DNA from: Bacillota bacterium
GTDB lineage: Bacteria > Bacillota > Limnochordia > Limnochordales > ZCTH02-B6
Direction: 5' to 3'
Assembly: GCA_017656145.1 (NCBI GenBank)
Contig: JACDOI010000014.1
Span: 1 to 50,799, forward strand
DNA length: 50,799 bases
Made by a program: the position numbers and the translations under genes. This document shows, one piece after another, positions 8,095-16,907 of the stretch. The notes beneath the pieces are model-generated. The model made no database searches. It was given only the letters and a program-made list of their open reading frames with translations, and had not been told where the DNA came from. The stretch's first letter is position 1; each line of letters opens with the position of its first letter.

Positions 8095-9182
8095 CCCCGG
8101 CGGACGTCTTGCTGGAAGTACATGGGCTGGTCAAGCATTTCCCGTTGCGGCGGGGGTTGCGGCAGATCTTGCGCGGGGAACGGCCCGCGGTCCGGGCCGT
8201 GGACGGCGTCAGTTTTTCCGTCCGGCGCGGCGAGATTGTGGGCTTGGTGGGCGAGTCGGGTTCGGGCAAGACGACGACCGGGCGAGTGCTTCTTCGCCTC
8301 GAAGAGCCCACCTCGGGCGAGATCGTATTCGACGGCCAGGAGATTACCCGCCTGCCGCAGGCCGGCATGACCCGCCTGCGGCGGCGCATGCAAATCGTTT
8401 TCCAGGACCCGTACGACTCGATGAATCCGAATATGGACGTGTTTGGAATCGTTGCCGAGCCGTTGCGCATTCAGCGGCTGGCAATGGATCGACACGAGTT
8501 GGAACGGCGCGTCATCCAAGCCCTGGAAGCTGTGGAGCTGGTGCCTGCCGAGCACTTCATGCGCCGGTATCCGAAGGAACTGTCGGGCGGCCAGCGCCAG
8601 CGGGTGGCCATCGCCCGGGCACTGGTGTTGGAGCCGGACTTTCTTGTGGCCGATGAGCCTGTATCGATGCTGGATGTGTCCATCCGGGGCGGCATTTTGC
8701 GCATCTTGCACCGCCTCGTTCGGGAGCGGGGTCTTGCCCTCTTGTTCATTACCCACGACCTCGCGCTGGCCCGCCACTTTTGCGACCGGGTAGCGGTCAT
8801 GTACTTGGGGCAAGTGGTGGAATTGGCGAGCGCCGATACCCTCGTTCAGCGCCCGCACCATCCGTATACGCAGGCGCTCATGGAAGCGGTGTTGTCGACG
8901 GACCCGCGGGTAAAGCGGATCCGGGTCGGGTTGAAGGGCGAGATTCCCAATCCTGCCGATCCGCCTGCGGGTTGCCGCCTGCATCCCCGTTGCCCGCTGG
9001 CCACCGACCGCTGCAGGACGGAAGCCCCCCAGCTCATCGAGTACGAACCCGGCCACTTTGCCTCCTGCCACTACGTCGAGCGGGCTCTGGAGCGGCTCGC
9101 CGAGCCGCCGGTTGGTAAGAATAATCATAAGCAATTCTCTGAAAAAAACTTGCCGAACCCAGCCGGATCTGATAGACTCTAG
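8091..9182 (+). CDS. peptide/nickel ABC transporter ATP-binding protein, DppF type
   Basis: The partner ATPase, 363 residues, overlaps the previous gene by 4 bp (ATGA), which indicates translational coupling and heterodimer assembly. Walker [10 protein letters not shown] is at 54-62, the signature LSGGQRQR near 164, Walker [13 protein letters not shown] follows, and the C-terminal [14 protein letters not shown] plus SCHY cysteines match the DppD partner. The last ~23 residues (from VGKNNHKQF) are not part of the family. They are encoded by A-rich DNA unlike the rest of the gene, and this DNA contains the promoter of the next gene. Confidence 0.94.
   Translation: MTPADVLLEVHGLVKHFPLRRGLRQILRGERPAVRAVDGVSFSVRRGEIVGLVGESGSGKTTTGRVLLRLEEPTSGEIVFDGQEITRLPQAGMTRLRRRMQIVFQDPYDSMNPNMDVFGIVAEPLRIQRLAMDRHELERRVIQALEAVELVPAEHFMRRYPKELSGGQRQRVAIARALVLEPDFLVADEPVSMLDVSIRGGILRILHRLVRERGLALLFITHDLALARHFCDRVAVMYLGQVVELASADTLVQRPHHPYTQALMEAVLSTDPRVKRIRVGLKGEIPNPADPPAGCRLHPRCPLATDRCRTEAPQLIEYEPGHFASCHYVERALERLAEPPVGKNNHKQFSEKNLPNPAGSDRL
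9150..9178 (+). promoter_or_regulatory. predicted promoter of the cold-shock gene, inside the end of the upstream ATPase gene
   Basis: TTGCCG (9150-9155) and TAGACT (9173-9178) are 17 nt apart in the A-rich tail of the DppF-type gene. The start near 9185 would leave a leader of about 60 nt before the cold-shock gene. Confidence 0.5.
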
Positions 9183-9247
9183 CCAGGCAGGCCGTGCCCG
9201 GGGCCCGGCCGCCGCGACTTAAGGGTATAGGAGGGCATGACGGCTGC

Positions 9248-9469
9248 ATGGAGCGCGGGAGGGTCAAGTGGTTCAGCAACGAGAAGGGATACGGGTTCAT
9301 CGAGCGGGAAGGCGGCGAGGACGTCTTTGTCCACTACAGCGCCATCCAGCAGGAGGGTTATAAGACACTGGAGCAAGGGGAAGAAGTGGAATTTGAGATC
9401 GTTCAAGGAGCGCGGGGACCGCAGGCCGCAAACGTACTGCGGCTTCAGGAGGGCGGCTCCCGATACTGA
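9248..9469 (+). CDS. CspA-family cold-shock protein
   Basis: A 73-residue single cold-shock domain that binds single-stranded RNA and DNA and acts as an RNA chaperone. RNP1 (KGYGFI, residues 13-18) and RNP2 (VFVHY, 26-30) are intact, with the usual GRVKWF start. ATG at 9248 is preceded by GGAGGG 12 nt upstream, slightly long spacing. Another ATG at 9237, closer to that site, is out of frame. A strong terminator follows 40 bp after the stop. Confidence 0.93.
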   Translation: MERGRVKWFSNEKGYGFIEREGGEDVFVHYSAIQQEGYKTLEQGEEVEFEIVQGARGPQAANVLRLQEGGSRY

Positions 9470-9508
9470 CTTCCTCTGGTGCGAGACGTCAAAACGTTGT
9501 CAATGATT

Positions 9509-9538
9509 AAGGCACCGCCCAACGGGCGGTGCCTTTTT
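9509..9538 (+). terminator. rho-independent terminator after the cold-shock gene
   Basis: A 12-bp G+C-rich stem (9509-9520 with 9524-9535) with an AAC loop ends in TTTTT. The nuo operon converges on it from the right. Its minus-strand T run is short (CTTAAT), so it may terminate nuo only weakly. Confidence 0.88.
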
Positions 9539-9587
9539 CGGCTTGCTCCCGAGCCGAATCCGCTCGCGCTTTCGCCCGGGATCCTCA

Positions 9588-11039
9588 TCAAAAGGCGATA
9601 GGCAAGCCGGGAACGACCTGAATCGCGTTCACGACCCGCACGAGCGCGTCGGGGAACAAGCCGAGCACCAGCGTAGCCCCAAGCCCGATGACAGTTGCCC
9701 AGCGCAAGCCCCAAGGAGCCTCCAGCGGGGAACGGTCCTCAGCCTCGGACAAGTACATCGTGCGCACGACGCCCCAGTAGTAGGGGATCGAGATAATGCC
9801 GTTGATGACCATGATCACAGCAAGCCATGGCATGCCGGCGCCGACCGCGGCCTGGAACAAGTAGAATTTGCCGAAGAACCCCGCGGTCGGGGGAATGCCG
9901 ATGAAGCTGAGCATGAATATGGTGAGAGCCAGGGCAAACAGGGGCGCGCGCTGGCCAAGCCCCCGGAAGTCCTGAATCTCATCGGCCGGTTGGTGACGAG
10001 CCAGCAAGATCACGACGGTGAACGCCCCGATGGTCGTGAACGCGTAGGCGATCAAGTAGTACAGCATAGCCGACACCGCCGCGTCCGACGCGATGGCCAG
10101 TCCGACCATGACGTAGCCTGCCTGGGCCACCGCCGAGTAGGCCAGCAGGCGTCGAATGCGGGTTTGAACGATCGCGCTGATGTTTCCGAACGTCATGGTG
10201 ATGACGGCCAGCGTCACAAACACCGCTGTCCACTCGGCCCGCAAGGAGGGAAGGCCTACCAGGAAAATGCGCAGCGCCGCTGCGAATGCCGCCGCCTCGC
10301 TGCCGGTGATCAGAAATGCGGCCACTGGGGCGGGCGCGCCGTCGTACACGTCCGGTGCCCACATGTGGAACGGCACGGCCGCCATTTTGACGCCAAGGCC
10401 GACGACAAGGAACATCATGCCGGCCAGAAGCACCGGAGTCATCCCGGTGGCGCTGGACACCGCCTGGCTCACCTCGCCGAGGTGGAGGCTGCCGGTGGCG
10501 CCGAACACGAGTGACATCCCGAACAGGATGGTGCCGCTGGAGATGGCCCCGATCAAGATGTACTTCAATGCCGCCTCGGTCGACCGGGCGTCCCGCCGCA
10601 AAAGGCCCGACAGGCTGTAGGACGCCAGGGACAGGCATTCAAGGCCGAGATAGATGGTAAGCAGGTTGAGGGAGCCCGCCATGAACATCATCCCGACCGT
10701 GGCGAGGAGCAAGAGCAGGTAAAACTCTCCCGGCGGAATGCCGCGCCGGCGGACGTAGTCGGCGGCCACCAGCACCGTGAGCCCCGCGATGACCAGGAAG
10801 ACGAGTTTGAAAAGGCGGGCAAACCCGTCTACGAGAACCGTGCCGCTCCAAATCTCGACGGCCTGGCCCCGTCCTTCCCCGATCAATAGCAGCAGTGCGG
10901 CCGCGGTCACCCCGAGGAACGCCCACACCGCCGGTGCTCGCCCAGCCTGGGGCCGCAATCCCGTCGCCAGCGCGACAACGGCTGCCAGGGTGACGATGAT
11001 CTCGGGCAGCAACAGGCCCACGTCTCCGTCCAGTGGCAT
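9588..11039 (-). CDS. nuoN: NADH-quinone oxidoreductase subunit N
   Basis: The last gene of the complex I operon encodes a 483-residue proton-pumping membrane subunit homologous to Mrp-type antiporters. Many hydrophobic helices are evident, as are conserved stretches such as KYILIGAISSG, GLGVKMAAVPFHMWAPDVYDGAP with its buried lysine and histidine, and YSAVAQAGYVMVG. ATG at 11039 follows GGAGGG, 6 bp after the stop of nuoM. Length is normal for NuoN. Confidence 0.96.
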   Translation of the reverse strand: MPLDGDVGLLLPEIIVTLAAVVALATGLRPQAGRAPAVWAFLGVTAAALLLLIGEGRGQAVEIWSGTVLVDGFARLFKLVFLVIAGLTVLVAADYVRRRGIPPGEFYLLLLLATVGMMFMAGSLNLLTIYLGLECLSLASYSLSGLLRRDARSTEAALKYILIGAISSGTILFGMSLVFGATGSLHLGEVSQAVSSATGMTPVLLAGMMFLVVGLGVKMAAVPFHMWAPDVYDGAPAPVAAFLITGSEAAAFAAALRIFLVGLPSLRAEWTAVFVTLAVITMTFGNISAIVQTRIRRLLAYSAVAQAGYVMVGLAIASDAAVSAMLYYLIAYAFTTIGAFTVVILLARHQPADEIQDFRGLGQRAPLFALALTIFMLSFIGIPPTAGFFGKFYLFQAAVGAGMPWLAVIMVINGIISIPYYWGVVRTMYLSEAEDRSPLEAPWGLRWATVIGLGATLVLGLFPDALVRVVNAIQVVPGLPIAF

Positions 11040-11045
11040 GAGTAT

Positions 11046-12509
11046 TCACATCCCTCCGAGCTTGGACGCAAGCGCCGCGACGGGCTCGTTGAACAGGCCT
11101 AGGGCGATGCCGGGCAAGACGCCCAGCAGCACCGTGAGCACCATCAAGGGCGCGGCCACCACCAGTTCCCGACCGGTAATGTCTTGGTGCGCCTCCCCGC
11201 GGGGTTCGCCCATAAGCACCCGCTGCATCATCCACAAGTGATATCCAGCGGTGATGACCAGTCCCAGGGCGCCGATGACGACCAGGGTGGTGAACACCGG
11301 GAAAGAACCGGCGAACGTGAAGAACTCGCCCGGAAAGCCCGACATGCCGGGCAATCCCAGATTGGCGAATGCGGCAAAGGCCGTGATGGACGCGGCGATA
11401 GGGATCTTGGTGAACAGCCCGCTCATCTGGTCCATCATCCGCGTATGGGTCCTGTCGTAAATGACGCTGGCCACCACGAAGAACAACAGCGGCGAGATGA
11501 TGCCGTGGGACACGTTGACGAACATCGCGCCGTTGAGCGCCATGGGCGTCATAGCAGCCACGCCCAGGATGACGAAGCCCATGTGGCTGATGGACGAGTA
11601 CGCCACCAACTTCTTCAGGTCCATCTGGGCCATGGCCGCCAGGGCCCCGTAGATGATGTTGATGATCGCCAGCACAGCCAGCACCGGGGCAAAGGCCTGC
11701 GCCGCGTCCGGGAACGTCGGCAGCATGAACCGGAAGAAGCCGTACGTCCCGGTCTTGAGCAAAATGCCCGCCAGAATCATGGATCCGCCGGTAGGCGCCT
11801 CTACGTGAGCGTCCGGCAGCCACGTGTGGAATGGGAAGATGGGCACTTTCACGGCGAAGCCGGCAAAGAACGCCAGGAAGATCCACCACTGCAGGGTGGG
11901 GGAGAGGTTAGCCCGTTCAGCCAGCACCAATACGTCGAACGTGCGCGGCTCCAGGCCCGAACCAAGGTAAAGGGCCAGAATGCCTACAAGCATGATGGCG
12001 CTGCCAAGGAGCGTATAGATGAAGAACTTGAGGCTCGCGTACTCCCGCCGGGGCCCGCCCCAGATGCCGATGATGAAGTACATGGGCACCAGGCTGACCT
12101 CGAAGAAGATGAAGAACAGGAAGTAGTCCAGAGCGGTGAATACGCCGTAGATGCCGGTCTGCAGTACCAGCATCCACAGGAAGAACTCCTTGACCCGCTC
12201 CTTGATCGTAAACGACGCGAGGATCGCGAGGGGCAGTATCAAAGCCGACACCGCGATGAGCGGGAAGCTGATCCCGTCGACTCCCAGGTGGTAGCTAATT
12301 CCCAAGCTGGGGATCCACTCGGCTCGGGTGATGAGCTGCATCCCCGGCTGGGAGAAGTCGAGCTGGCCCCACAAAACTGCCACAAGCGCCAGGGGAATAA
12401 GCGAAGCGATGAGCGCGAACACCTTGATCTCCTGCGTTCTCTCTTTCGGGAAAAACGCGAGGAGAACCGCTCCCAGTAGCGGGATGAAGACTAGGGCAGT
12501 GAGCAGCAT
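11046..12509 (-). CDS. nuoM: NADH-quinone oxidoreductase subunit M
   Basis: A 487-residue antiporter-like proton-pumping subunit. The helix carrying FEVSLVPMYFIIGIWGG holds the conserved transmembrane glutamate, and KVPIFPFHTWLPDAHVEAPT the conserved lysine and histidine of the proton channel. The gene starts at ATG 12509 with TAGGAGG overlapping the stop of nuoL. It runs straight into nuoN. Order and spacing fit a single nuo transcript. Confidence 0.96.
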   Translation of the reverse strand: MLLTALVFIPLLGAVLLAFFPKERTQEIKVFALIASLIPLALVAVLWGQLDFSQPGMQLITRAEWIPSLGISYHLGVDGISFPLIAVSALILPLAILASFTIKERVKEFFLWMLVLQTGIYGVFTALDYFLFFIFFEVSLVPMYFIIGIWGGPRREYASLKFFIYTLLGSAIMLVGILALYLGSGLEPRTFDVLVLAERANLSPTLQWWIFLAFFAGFAVKVPIFPFHTWLPDAHVEAPTGGSMILAGILLKTGTYGFFRFMLPTFPDAAQAFAPVLAVLAIINIIYGALAAMAQMDLKKLVAYSSISHMGFVILGVAAMTPMALNGAMFVNVSHGIISPLLFFVVASVIYDRTHTRMMDQMSGLFTKIPIAASITAFAAFANLGLPGMSGFPGEFFTFAGSFPVFTTLVVIGALGLVITAGYHLWMMQRVLMGEPRGEAHQDITGRELVVAAPLMVLTVLLGVLPGIALGLFNEPVAALASKLGGM

Positions 12510-12513
12510 CGCG

Positions 12514-14424
12514 TTATCCTCCTATAACCAGGATTGCCAGTCCTGCCACCAAACCTGCGAAGAGGACCAGCACATATGACTGCACCAAACCGGTCTGCGC
12601 CCGGCGGAACAGGCGGCTGCCGGCGACGAACGCTCCACCGATGCCGTTGACCGCACCGTCGACCACACCGCGGTCAAATTCATTGACGTACCTGGACACC
12701 TGGCGGGTCATCCAGGCGACGGCATTGACCACGAAGTCGATCACGTGGCGGTCGAACCATCCGGAAAGCAAGGCCAGGCCTACCATGCCCCGGACGAAGA
12801 CGGACTGATACAAGTCGTCGATGTAATACCGCCGCTTCAACAACACCCAGATGGGGTATAGGGCGCTAATGAGTTTCCGGCGCGAGAGGATGCCGTACTT
12901 GAAAATTCCCAGCGCGAAAACAAGCCCGAGTACCCATGCGCCAGTGGCGGTTCCGAACACAAAAACGTCGAACTCCGCGTGGTGCGGTTCTCCAAAGTGG
13001 ATGAACTCCGCCAAGGGGCCCGCAAAGAAGCCCGACACAGCGGCCAGCACGCCCAAAATGATCAACGGGTACGTCATTACCCGGCCGCTCTCGTGGGCAT
13101 GCTCGTACGCTTCCCGGTTCCGGGGCTCTCCGAAAAACGTCAGGTACGTGGCCCGGGTTGTGTAGAAAGCGGTCAGGGCGGCAGCCGCAATGAGCATCCA
13201 GAAGACGGCCGGGTTCACGTGGGACGCTTCGAGCAGAATTTCCTCCTTGCTCCAGAAACCCGACAAGGGAGGGATGCCGATCAACGCCCCAGCGCCGATC
13301 AGCCACGTCCAGCCGGTTACGGGAAGCTTTCGGAACAGTCCCCCCATCTCATGCATGTTCTGGGTGTGCACCGCGTGAATGACGGACCCTGATGCCAGGA
13401 ACAACAGCGCCTTGAAAAATGCGTGGGTCATCAGGTGGAAAATGGCCGCGGTGTACGCTCCGACGCCCAGCGCCGCCACCATGAACCCAAGCTGCGAAAT
13501 GGTCGAGTAGGCCAGCACCTTTTTGATGTCTTCCATGACCAGCGCCATGGTGGCCGCGAACAAGGCCGTGAACGCGCCGACCCACGCCACCACCTGCAAC
13601 GCCTCGGCGGCCGGCGCGAAGATGCCGTAGCTGCGGGCCACCAAGTACACGCCCGCGGCTACCATCGTGGCGGCGTGGATAAGAGCGCTGGCGGGCGTCG
13701 GGCCGGCCATCGCGTCGGGAAGCCATACGTGAAGCGGGAACTGGGCCGATTTGCCCACCGGGCCGATGAAGATCAGCAAGGCGATCAAGGTCAACACCGG
13801 CATCGAAATCGTTCCCGAGGCCGCGGCCGCGCTCAGCTCGTCAAAGCGGAAGGAACCGCCGGCCGCGAACGCGAGCATGATGCCGATGAACATCCCCACA
13901 TCGCCAACACGGGTCGTCAAGAACGCCTTGTTGGCGGCGTGAACGTTGGCGCGCTCCTCGAAGTAGTGGCCGATGAGCAAGTAGGAGCAAAGGCCCATCA
14001 GCTCCCAGAACACGTACATGAACAGCAGGTTGTCGGCGAGCACAAGCCCCAGCATGCTGAATGTGAACAGCGACAGAACGCCGTAGTACCGCTTGTACCG
14101 CCGGTCACCCTCCATGTAGCCCACCGAGTAGATGTGCACCATAAGACTGACGAGGGTGACGACGAAGAGCATCAGGGCGGTGAGCTGATCCACCTGGTAG
14201 CCTAAGTTCAGTTCAAGACCGCCGTGAATGGCCCAAGTGAAGCTTCGGGCTGCGCGGCCGCCCTGCATGACGTCGAACAGAACGCCGGCCGACAGCAAGA
14301 ACGCGACGCTTATGGCCCCGATGCCGACCCTGTCCCCCTGGCCCGTGGTCCGGTGACCGAACAGGGCGATGAACAATGCCGCGGCCAGCGGAAGGACGGG
14401 GATGAGCCATGCCAGTTCTACCAT
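12514..14424 (-). CDS. nuoL: NADH-quinone oxidoreductase subunit L
   Basis: The largest antiporter-like subunit of complex I, 636 residues. Characteristic segments are FWELMGLCSYLLIGHYFEE with the key glutamate, GKSAQFPLHVWLPDAMAGPTPASALIHAATMVAAGVYL (positions about 220-260), and YSTISQLGFM. The C-terminal part beyond about residue 490 is long enough to include the lateral helix that runs along the membrane arm. ATG at 14424 follows GGAAGGTGG. A 55-bp gap separates it from nuoK. Confidence 0.96.
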   Translation of the reverse strand: MVELAWLIPVLPLAAALFIALFGHRTTGQGDRVGIGAISVAFLLSAGVLFDVMQGGRAARSFTWAIHGGLELNLGYQVDQLTALMLFVVTLVSLMVHIYSVGYMEGDRRYKRYYGVLSLFTFSMLGLVLADNLLFMYVFWELMGLCSYLLIGHYFEERANVHAANKAFLTTRVGDVGMFIGIMLAFAAGGSFRFDELSAAAASGTISMPVLTLIALLIFIGPVGKSAQFPLHVWLPDAMAGPTPASALIHAATMVAAGVYLVARSYGIFAPAAEALQVVAWVGAFTALFAATMALVMEDIKKVLAYSTISQLGFMVAALGVGAYTAAIFHLMTHAFFKALLFLASGSVIHAVHTQNMHEMGGLFRKLPVTGWTWLIGAGALIGIPPLSGFWSKEEILLEASHVNPAVFWMLIAAAALTAFYTTRATYLTFFGEPRNREAYEHAHESGRVMTYPLIILGVLAAVSGFFAGPLAEFIHFGEPHHAEFDVFVFGTATGAWVLGLVFALGIFKYGILSRRKLISALYPIWVLLKRRYYIDDLYQSVFVRGMVGLALLSGWFDRHVIDFVVNAVAWMTRQVSRYVNEFDRGVVDGAVNGIGGAFVAGSRLFRRAQTGLVQSYVLVLFAGLVAGLAILVIGG

Positions 14425-14479
14425 TGACCTGCCACCTTCCCCAGCGGGACTTTGGGCTTGTCCGGCCGTGCAAGGCGAG

Positions 14480-14788
14480 TTACCATCGCAGCAAGTTCAC
14501 CCGCTCGATGTCGATATGCTTCTCCCGGCGGGCCAGGATTAGGATGATGGCCAGCGCCAGGGCTACCTCCGCGGCGGCTACAGTCATCACAAACAGTGCG
14601 AACAACTGCCCGGCGGTCGCCGCCTGCAACGTCGAACCGAAGGCGATGAGATTAATGTTGACCGCGTTGAGCATGAGCTCCACGCACATCAGAATGCGGA
14701 TGGCGTTGCGCTGGGTCAGCGCACCGTACAGTCCCAAGGCGAATAAAATCGCGCCCAGGATGAGCGGGTAGGCCACGGGGAAGCTCAT
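14480..14788 (-). CDS. nuoK: NADH-quinone oxidoreductase subunit K
   Basis: A 102-residue, three-helix membrane subunit. The conserved glutamates involved in proton transfer sit in LMCVELMLNAVNINL and in AAAEVALALAI. Start ATG 14788 (MSFPVAYPLI) is chosen because AAGGAGG lies 12 nt upstream inside the end of nuoJ and the length then matches NuoK. A longer in-frame reading to 14878 would duplicate nuoJ coding sequence and is not believed. The nuoJ stop is immediately upstream. Confidence 0.95.
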   Translation of the reverse strand: MSFPVAYPLILGAILFALGLYGALTQRNAIRILMCVELMLNAVNINLIAFGSTLQAATAGQLFALFVMTVAAAEVALALAIILILARREKHIDIERVNLLRW

Positions 14789-14789
14789 A

Positions 14790-15335
14790 TCAGCCCTGTT
14801 CCTCCTTATGATCGTCCCGCACCGCGATGGCGATCGCGCCCACCAAGGCAACGAGCAGCAGCACCGCCGCGAGCTCAAACGGCACGACGTAGTCGGTGAA
14901 CAGGGCGCTGCCGAGGAGCCGCACCGTGTCCCCGGCCGGCGCCGCTGAAGCGTCAGGCCACGGTGCCTGGCTGTACACGAAGATCATGATGGCCGCGAAC
15001 GCCAGGGTCGCTACGATGGGCAGGATGAATCGCCGTATGATGGCCGGGCCTTTTGGGGTAGTGGGGGCGACGGGATCCCGCCCGCCCCGGACTTCCGCCG
15101 CTTCCGACAGCATGATCCCGAACAAGATGATGGTCGTCACCGCCCCGACGTAGATCAACACTTGCGCCGCGGCGAGGAATTCGGCTCCCATGGTGAGGAA
15201 CACGCCCGCCACCATCAGGAACGTAAACCCGAGCCACAGGGCGGCGTGCATGATTTTCGACGCTGTCACGACGCGAAACGCCGACACCGTCGCCAGCGCG
15301 GCAAGCGTCAAAAACGTCACGCGGCTGAGATCCAT
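14790..15335 (-). CDS. nuoJ: NADH-quinone oxidoreductase subunit J
   Basis: A 181-residue membrane subunit with five hydrophobic helices. The third contains the typical FLAAAQVLIYVGAVTTIILFGIML segment with the conserved pi-bulge region. A hydrophilic loop (EVRGGRDPVAP) and a last helix (VVPFELAAVLLLVALVGAIAIA) complete the family pattern. Its ATG shares one base with the TAA of nuoI (TAATG), so translation is probably coupled. Confidence 0.95.
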   Translation of the reverse strand: MDLSRVTFLTLAALATVSAFRVVTASKIMHAALWLGFTFLMVAGVFLTMGAEFLAAAQVLIYVGAVTTIILFGIMLSEAAEVRGGRDPVAPTTPKGPAIIRRFILPIVATLAFAAIMIFVYSQAPWPDASAAPAGDTVRLLGSALFTDYVVPFELAAVLLLVALVGAIAIAVRDDHKEEQG

Positions 15336-15847
15336 TAGCGCCGGCCACCTCCGCGGGTCTTGATGCCGAAGTTCTGCGTTTCCCGGATGTTGACAACCGG
15401 CGTCACGGCCCGGCGCCCGATCTCCGCCAGCTGCTCCTTGGTGTACACCAAGCTGGGAAGGTCGTAGGAGGCCAGCTCAAACTGGTCGGACATCGCGAGC
15501 GCGTCGAACGGGCACGCTTCGACGCACAACCCGCAGTACATGCACCACGTCGAGTCGAGATTGTAGACGTCCAGCACTTTCTTGCGGGTTTGGTTGTCCC
15601 GGTGGGCCTGGATTTCGATGCAGTTCACCGGGCACGCCTTGGCACACAGCTCGCACGAGACGCACTTGAGGTTGCCCTCATCGTCGCTGAGCAGCACGGG
15701 GATGCCCCGGTAGCCCAGCGGAACGTCGAGCTGTTCATCTGGGTACTGGATGGTGATGGCCGGCCTGAACAGGTTGCGCAACGTAACGCCCATGCCGATC
15801 AGGGCCGTCCGAATCATGGAGAAGAAATCGCGAAAGCTCCGAAACAC
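15335..15847 (-). CDS. nuoI: NADH-quinone oxidoreductase subunit I (two 4Fe-4S clusters)
   Basis: A 170-residue ferredoxin-like subunit that carries clusters N6a and N6b toward N2 in NuoB. Two complete CxxCxxCxxxCP motifs are visible, with cysteines at residues 62, 65, 68, 72 and 102, 105, 108, 112. The start is GTG at 15847 after GAGGTGG. The N-terminal helix (FFSMIRTALIGMGVTLRNLF) anchors it to the membrane arm. No NuoG, E or F exists in the operon to feed it, so the electron donor partner is open. Confidence 0.96.
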   Translation of the reverse strand: MFRSFRDFFSMIRTALIGMGVTLRNLFRPAITIQYPDEQLDVPLGYRGIPVLLSDDEGNLKCVSCELCAKACPVNCIEIQAHRDNQTRKKVLDVYNLDSTWCMYCGLCVEACPFDALAMSDQFELASYDLPSLVYTKEQLAEIGRRAVTPVVNIRETQNFGIKTRGGGRR

Positions 15848-15893
15848 CGTTGCCCACCTCGCTCGCCGCCCGGTTGCTGGCCCCGGGCCCGGT

Positions 15894-16907
15894 TCAACCG
15901 CGCAATACGACGTACAGCCCCGTCCAGCCCAAATTGATCAGGGCCAAGGGGATAAGTACGTACCAGCCGAGGTTCATCAGATGATCCACGCGGATGCGGG
16001 GGAGGGTCCACCGGATCCACATGGCCACCAGGATGAAAAAGTACGTCTTTATCAGGAACCACACAAACGGCGGGAGAACCGGGCCCGTGGGACCGCCAAA
16101 GAAGAATGTGGCCGCCAGCGCCGAGAAGGCCACCAGGTTCGCGTACTCGGCCACAAAGAACACGCCCCAGCGAAACCCGCTGTACTCGGTGTTGAACCCG
16201 GCTACCAGCTCGCTTTCGGCTTCCGGCAAGTCAAAGGGCGCTCGGTTGATCTCTGCCAGGCCCGCGGTGAAAAACACGATAAACCCAAGGATCTGCGGGA
16301 AAATGAACCAGTTGCCGATGCCGCCCTGTTGAGCGGCGACGATGTCTCCCAGGCGCAAAGAACCGGCCATCATCCCGACGGCCACGATGGAAAGCACCAG
16401 CGGCACTTCGTAACTGATGAGCTGTGCGGCGGACCGCATGGAACCCAAGAGCGACCATTTGTTGTTGGACGACCAGCCCGCCATGAGGAACGCTAGGACG
16501 CTCAATCCCGTCACGGCGCTGATGTAGATCAGGCCGATGTTGAGATCCTGCACCATCGTTTGGGGTCCGAAGGGGATGACGATCCAAAGGGCTGTCGCAG
16601 CGGCGAAAATGACGATAGGGGCGAGGATGTACACCGCGCGATCGGCTCCGCTGGGAATCACGTCCTCTTTGGACAGGAGCTTAACCGCGTCGGCCAGCGT
16701 CTGCAACAGCCCCTTAGGACCGGTGCGGGTCGGACCCAAGCGGTTTTGGATGTAGCCGGAGACTTTGCGCTCCAGGTAAATGAGCAGCAGCGCGTTCACC
16801 GCCAAAAACGCCACGACCAGCACACCTTTGATGAGCCCCATGAACGCGTTGAACGCGGGCTCTCCCAAGCCCCATTGTTGAAAGAGGCCCCACAGCCAGT
16901 CGGTCAT
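15894..16907 (-). CDS. nuoH: NADH-quinone oxidoreductase subunit H
   Basis: A 337-residue membrane subunit that forms the entrance of the quinone cavity together with NuoB and NuoD. The conserved stretches are YLERKVSGYIQNRLGPTRTG, AEINRAPFDLPEAESELVAGF with the quinone-site acidic residues, and WIRWTLPRIRVDHLMNLGW near the C-terminus. ATG follows immediately after the TAA of nuoD, with GAGGTGGATC as ribosome-binding site. Confidence 0.97.
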   Translation of the reverse strand: MTDWLWGLFQQWGLGEPAFNAFMGLIKGVLVVAFLAVNALLLIYLERKVSGYIQNRLGPTRTGPKGLLQTLADAVKLLSKEDVIPSGADRAVYILAPIVIFAAATALWIVIPFGPQTMVQDLNIGLIYISAVTGLSVLAFLMAGWSSNNKWSLLGSMRSAAQLISYEVPLVLSIVAVGMMAGSLRLGDIVAAQQGGIGNWFIFPQILGFIVFFTAGLAEINRAPFDLPEAESELVAGFNTEYSGFRWGVFFVAEYANLVAFSALAATFFFGGPTGPVLPPFVWFLIKTYFFILVAMWIRWTLPRIRVDHLMNLGWYVLIPLALINLGWTGLYVVLRG

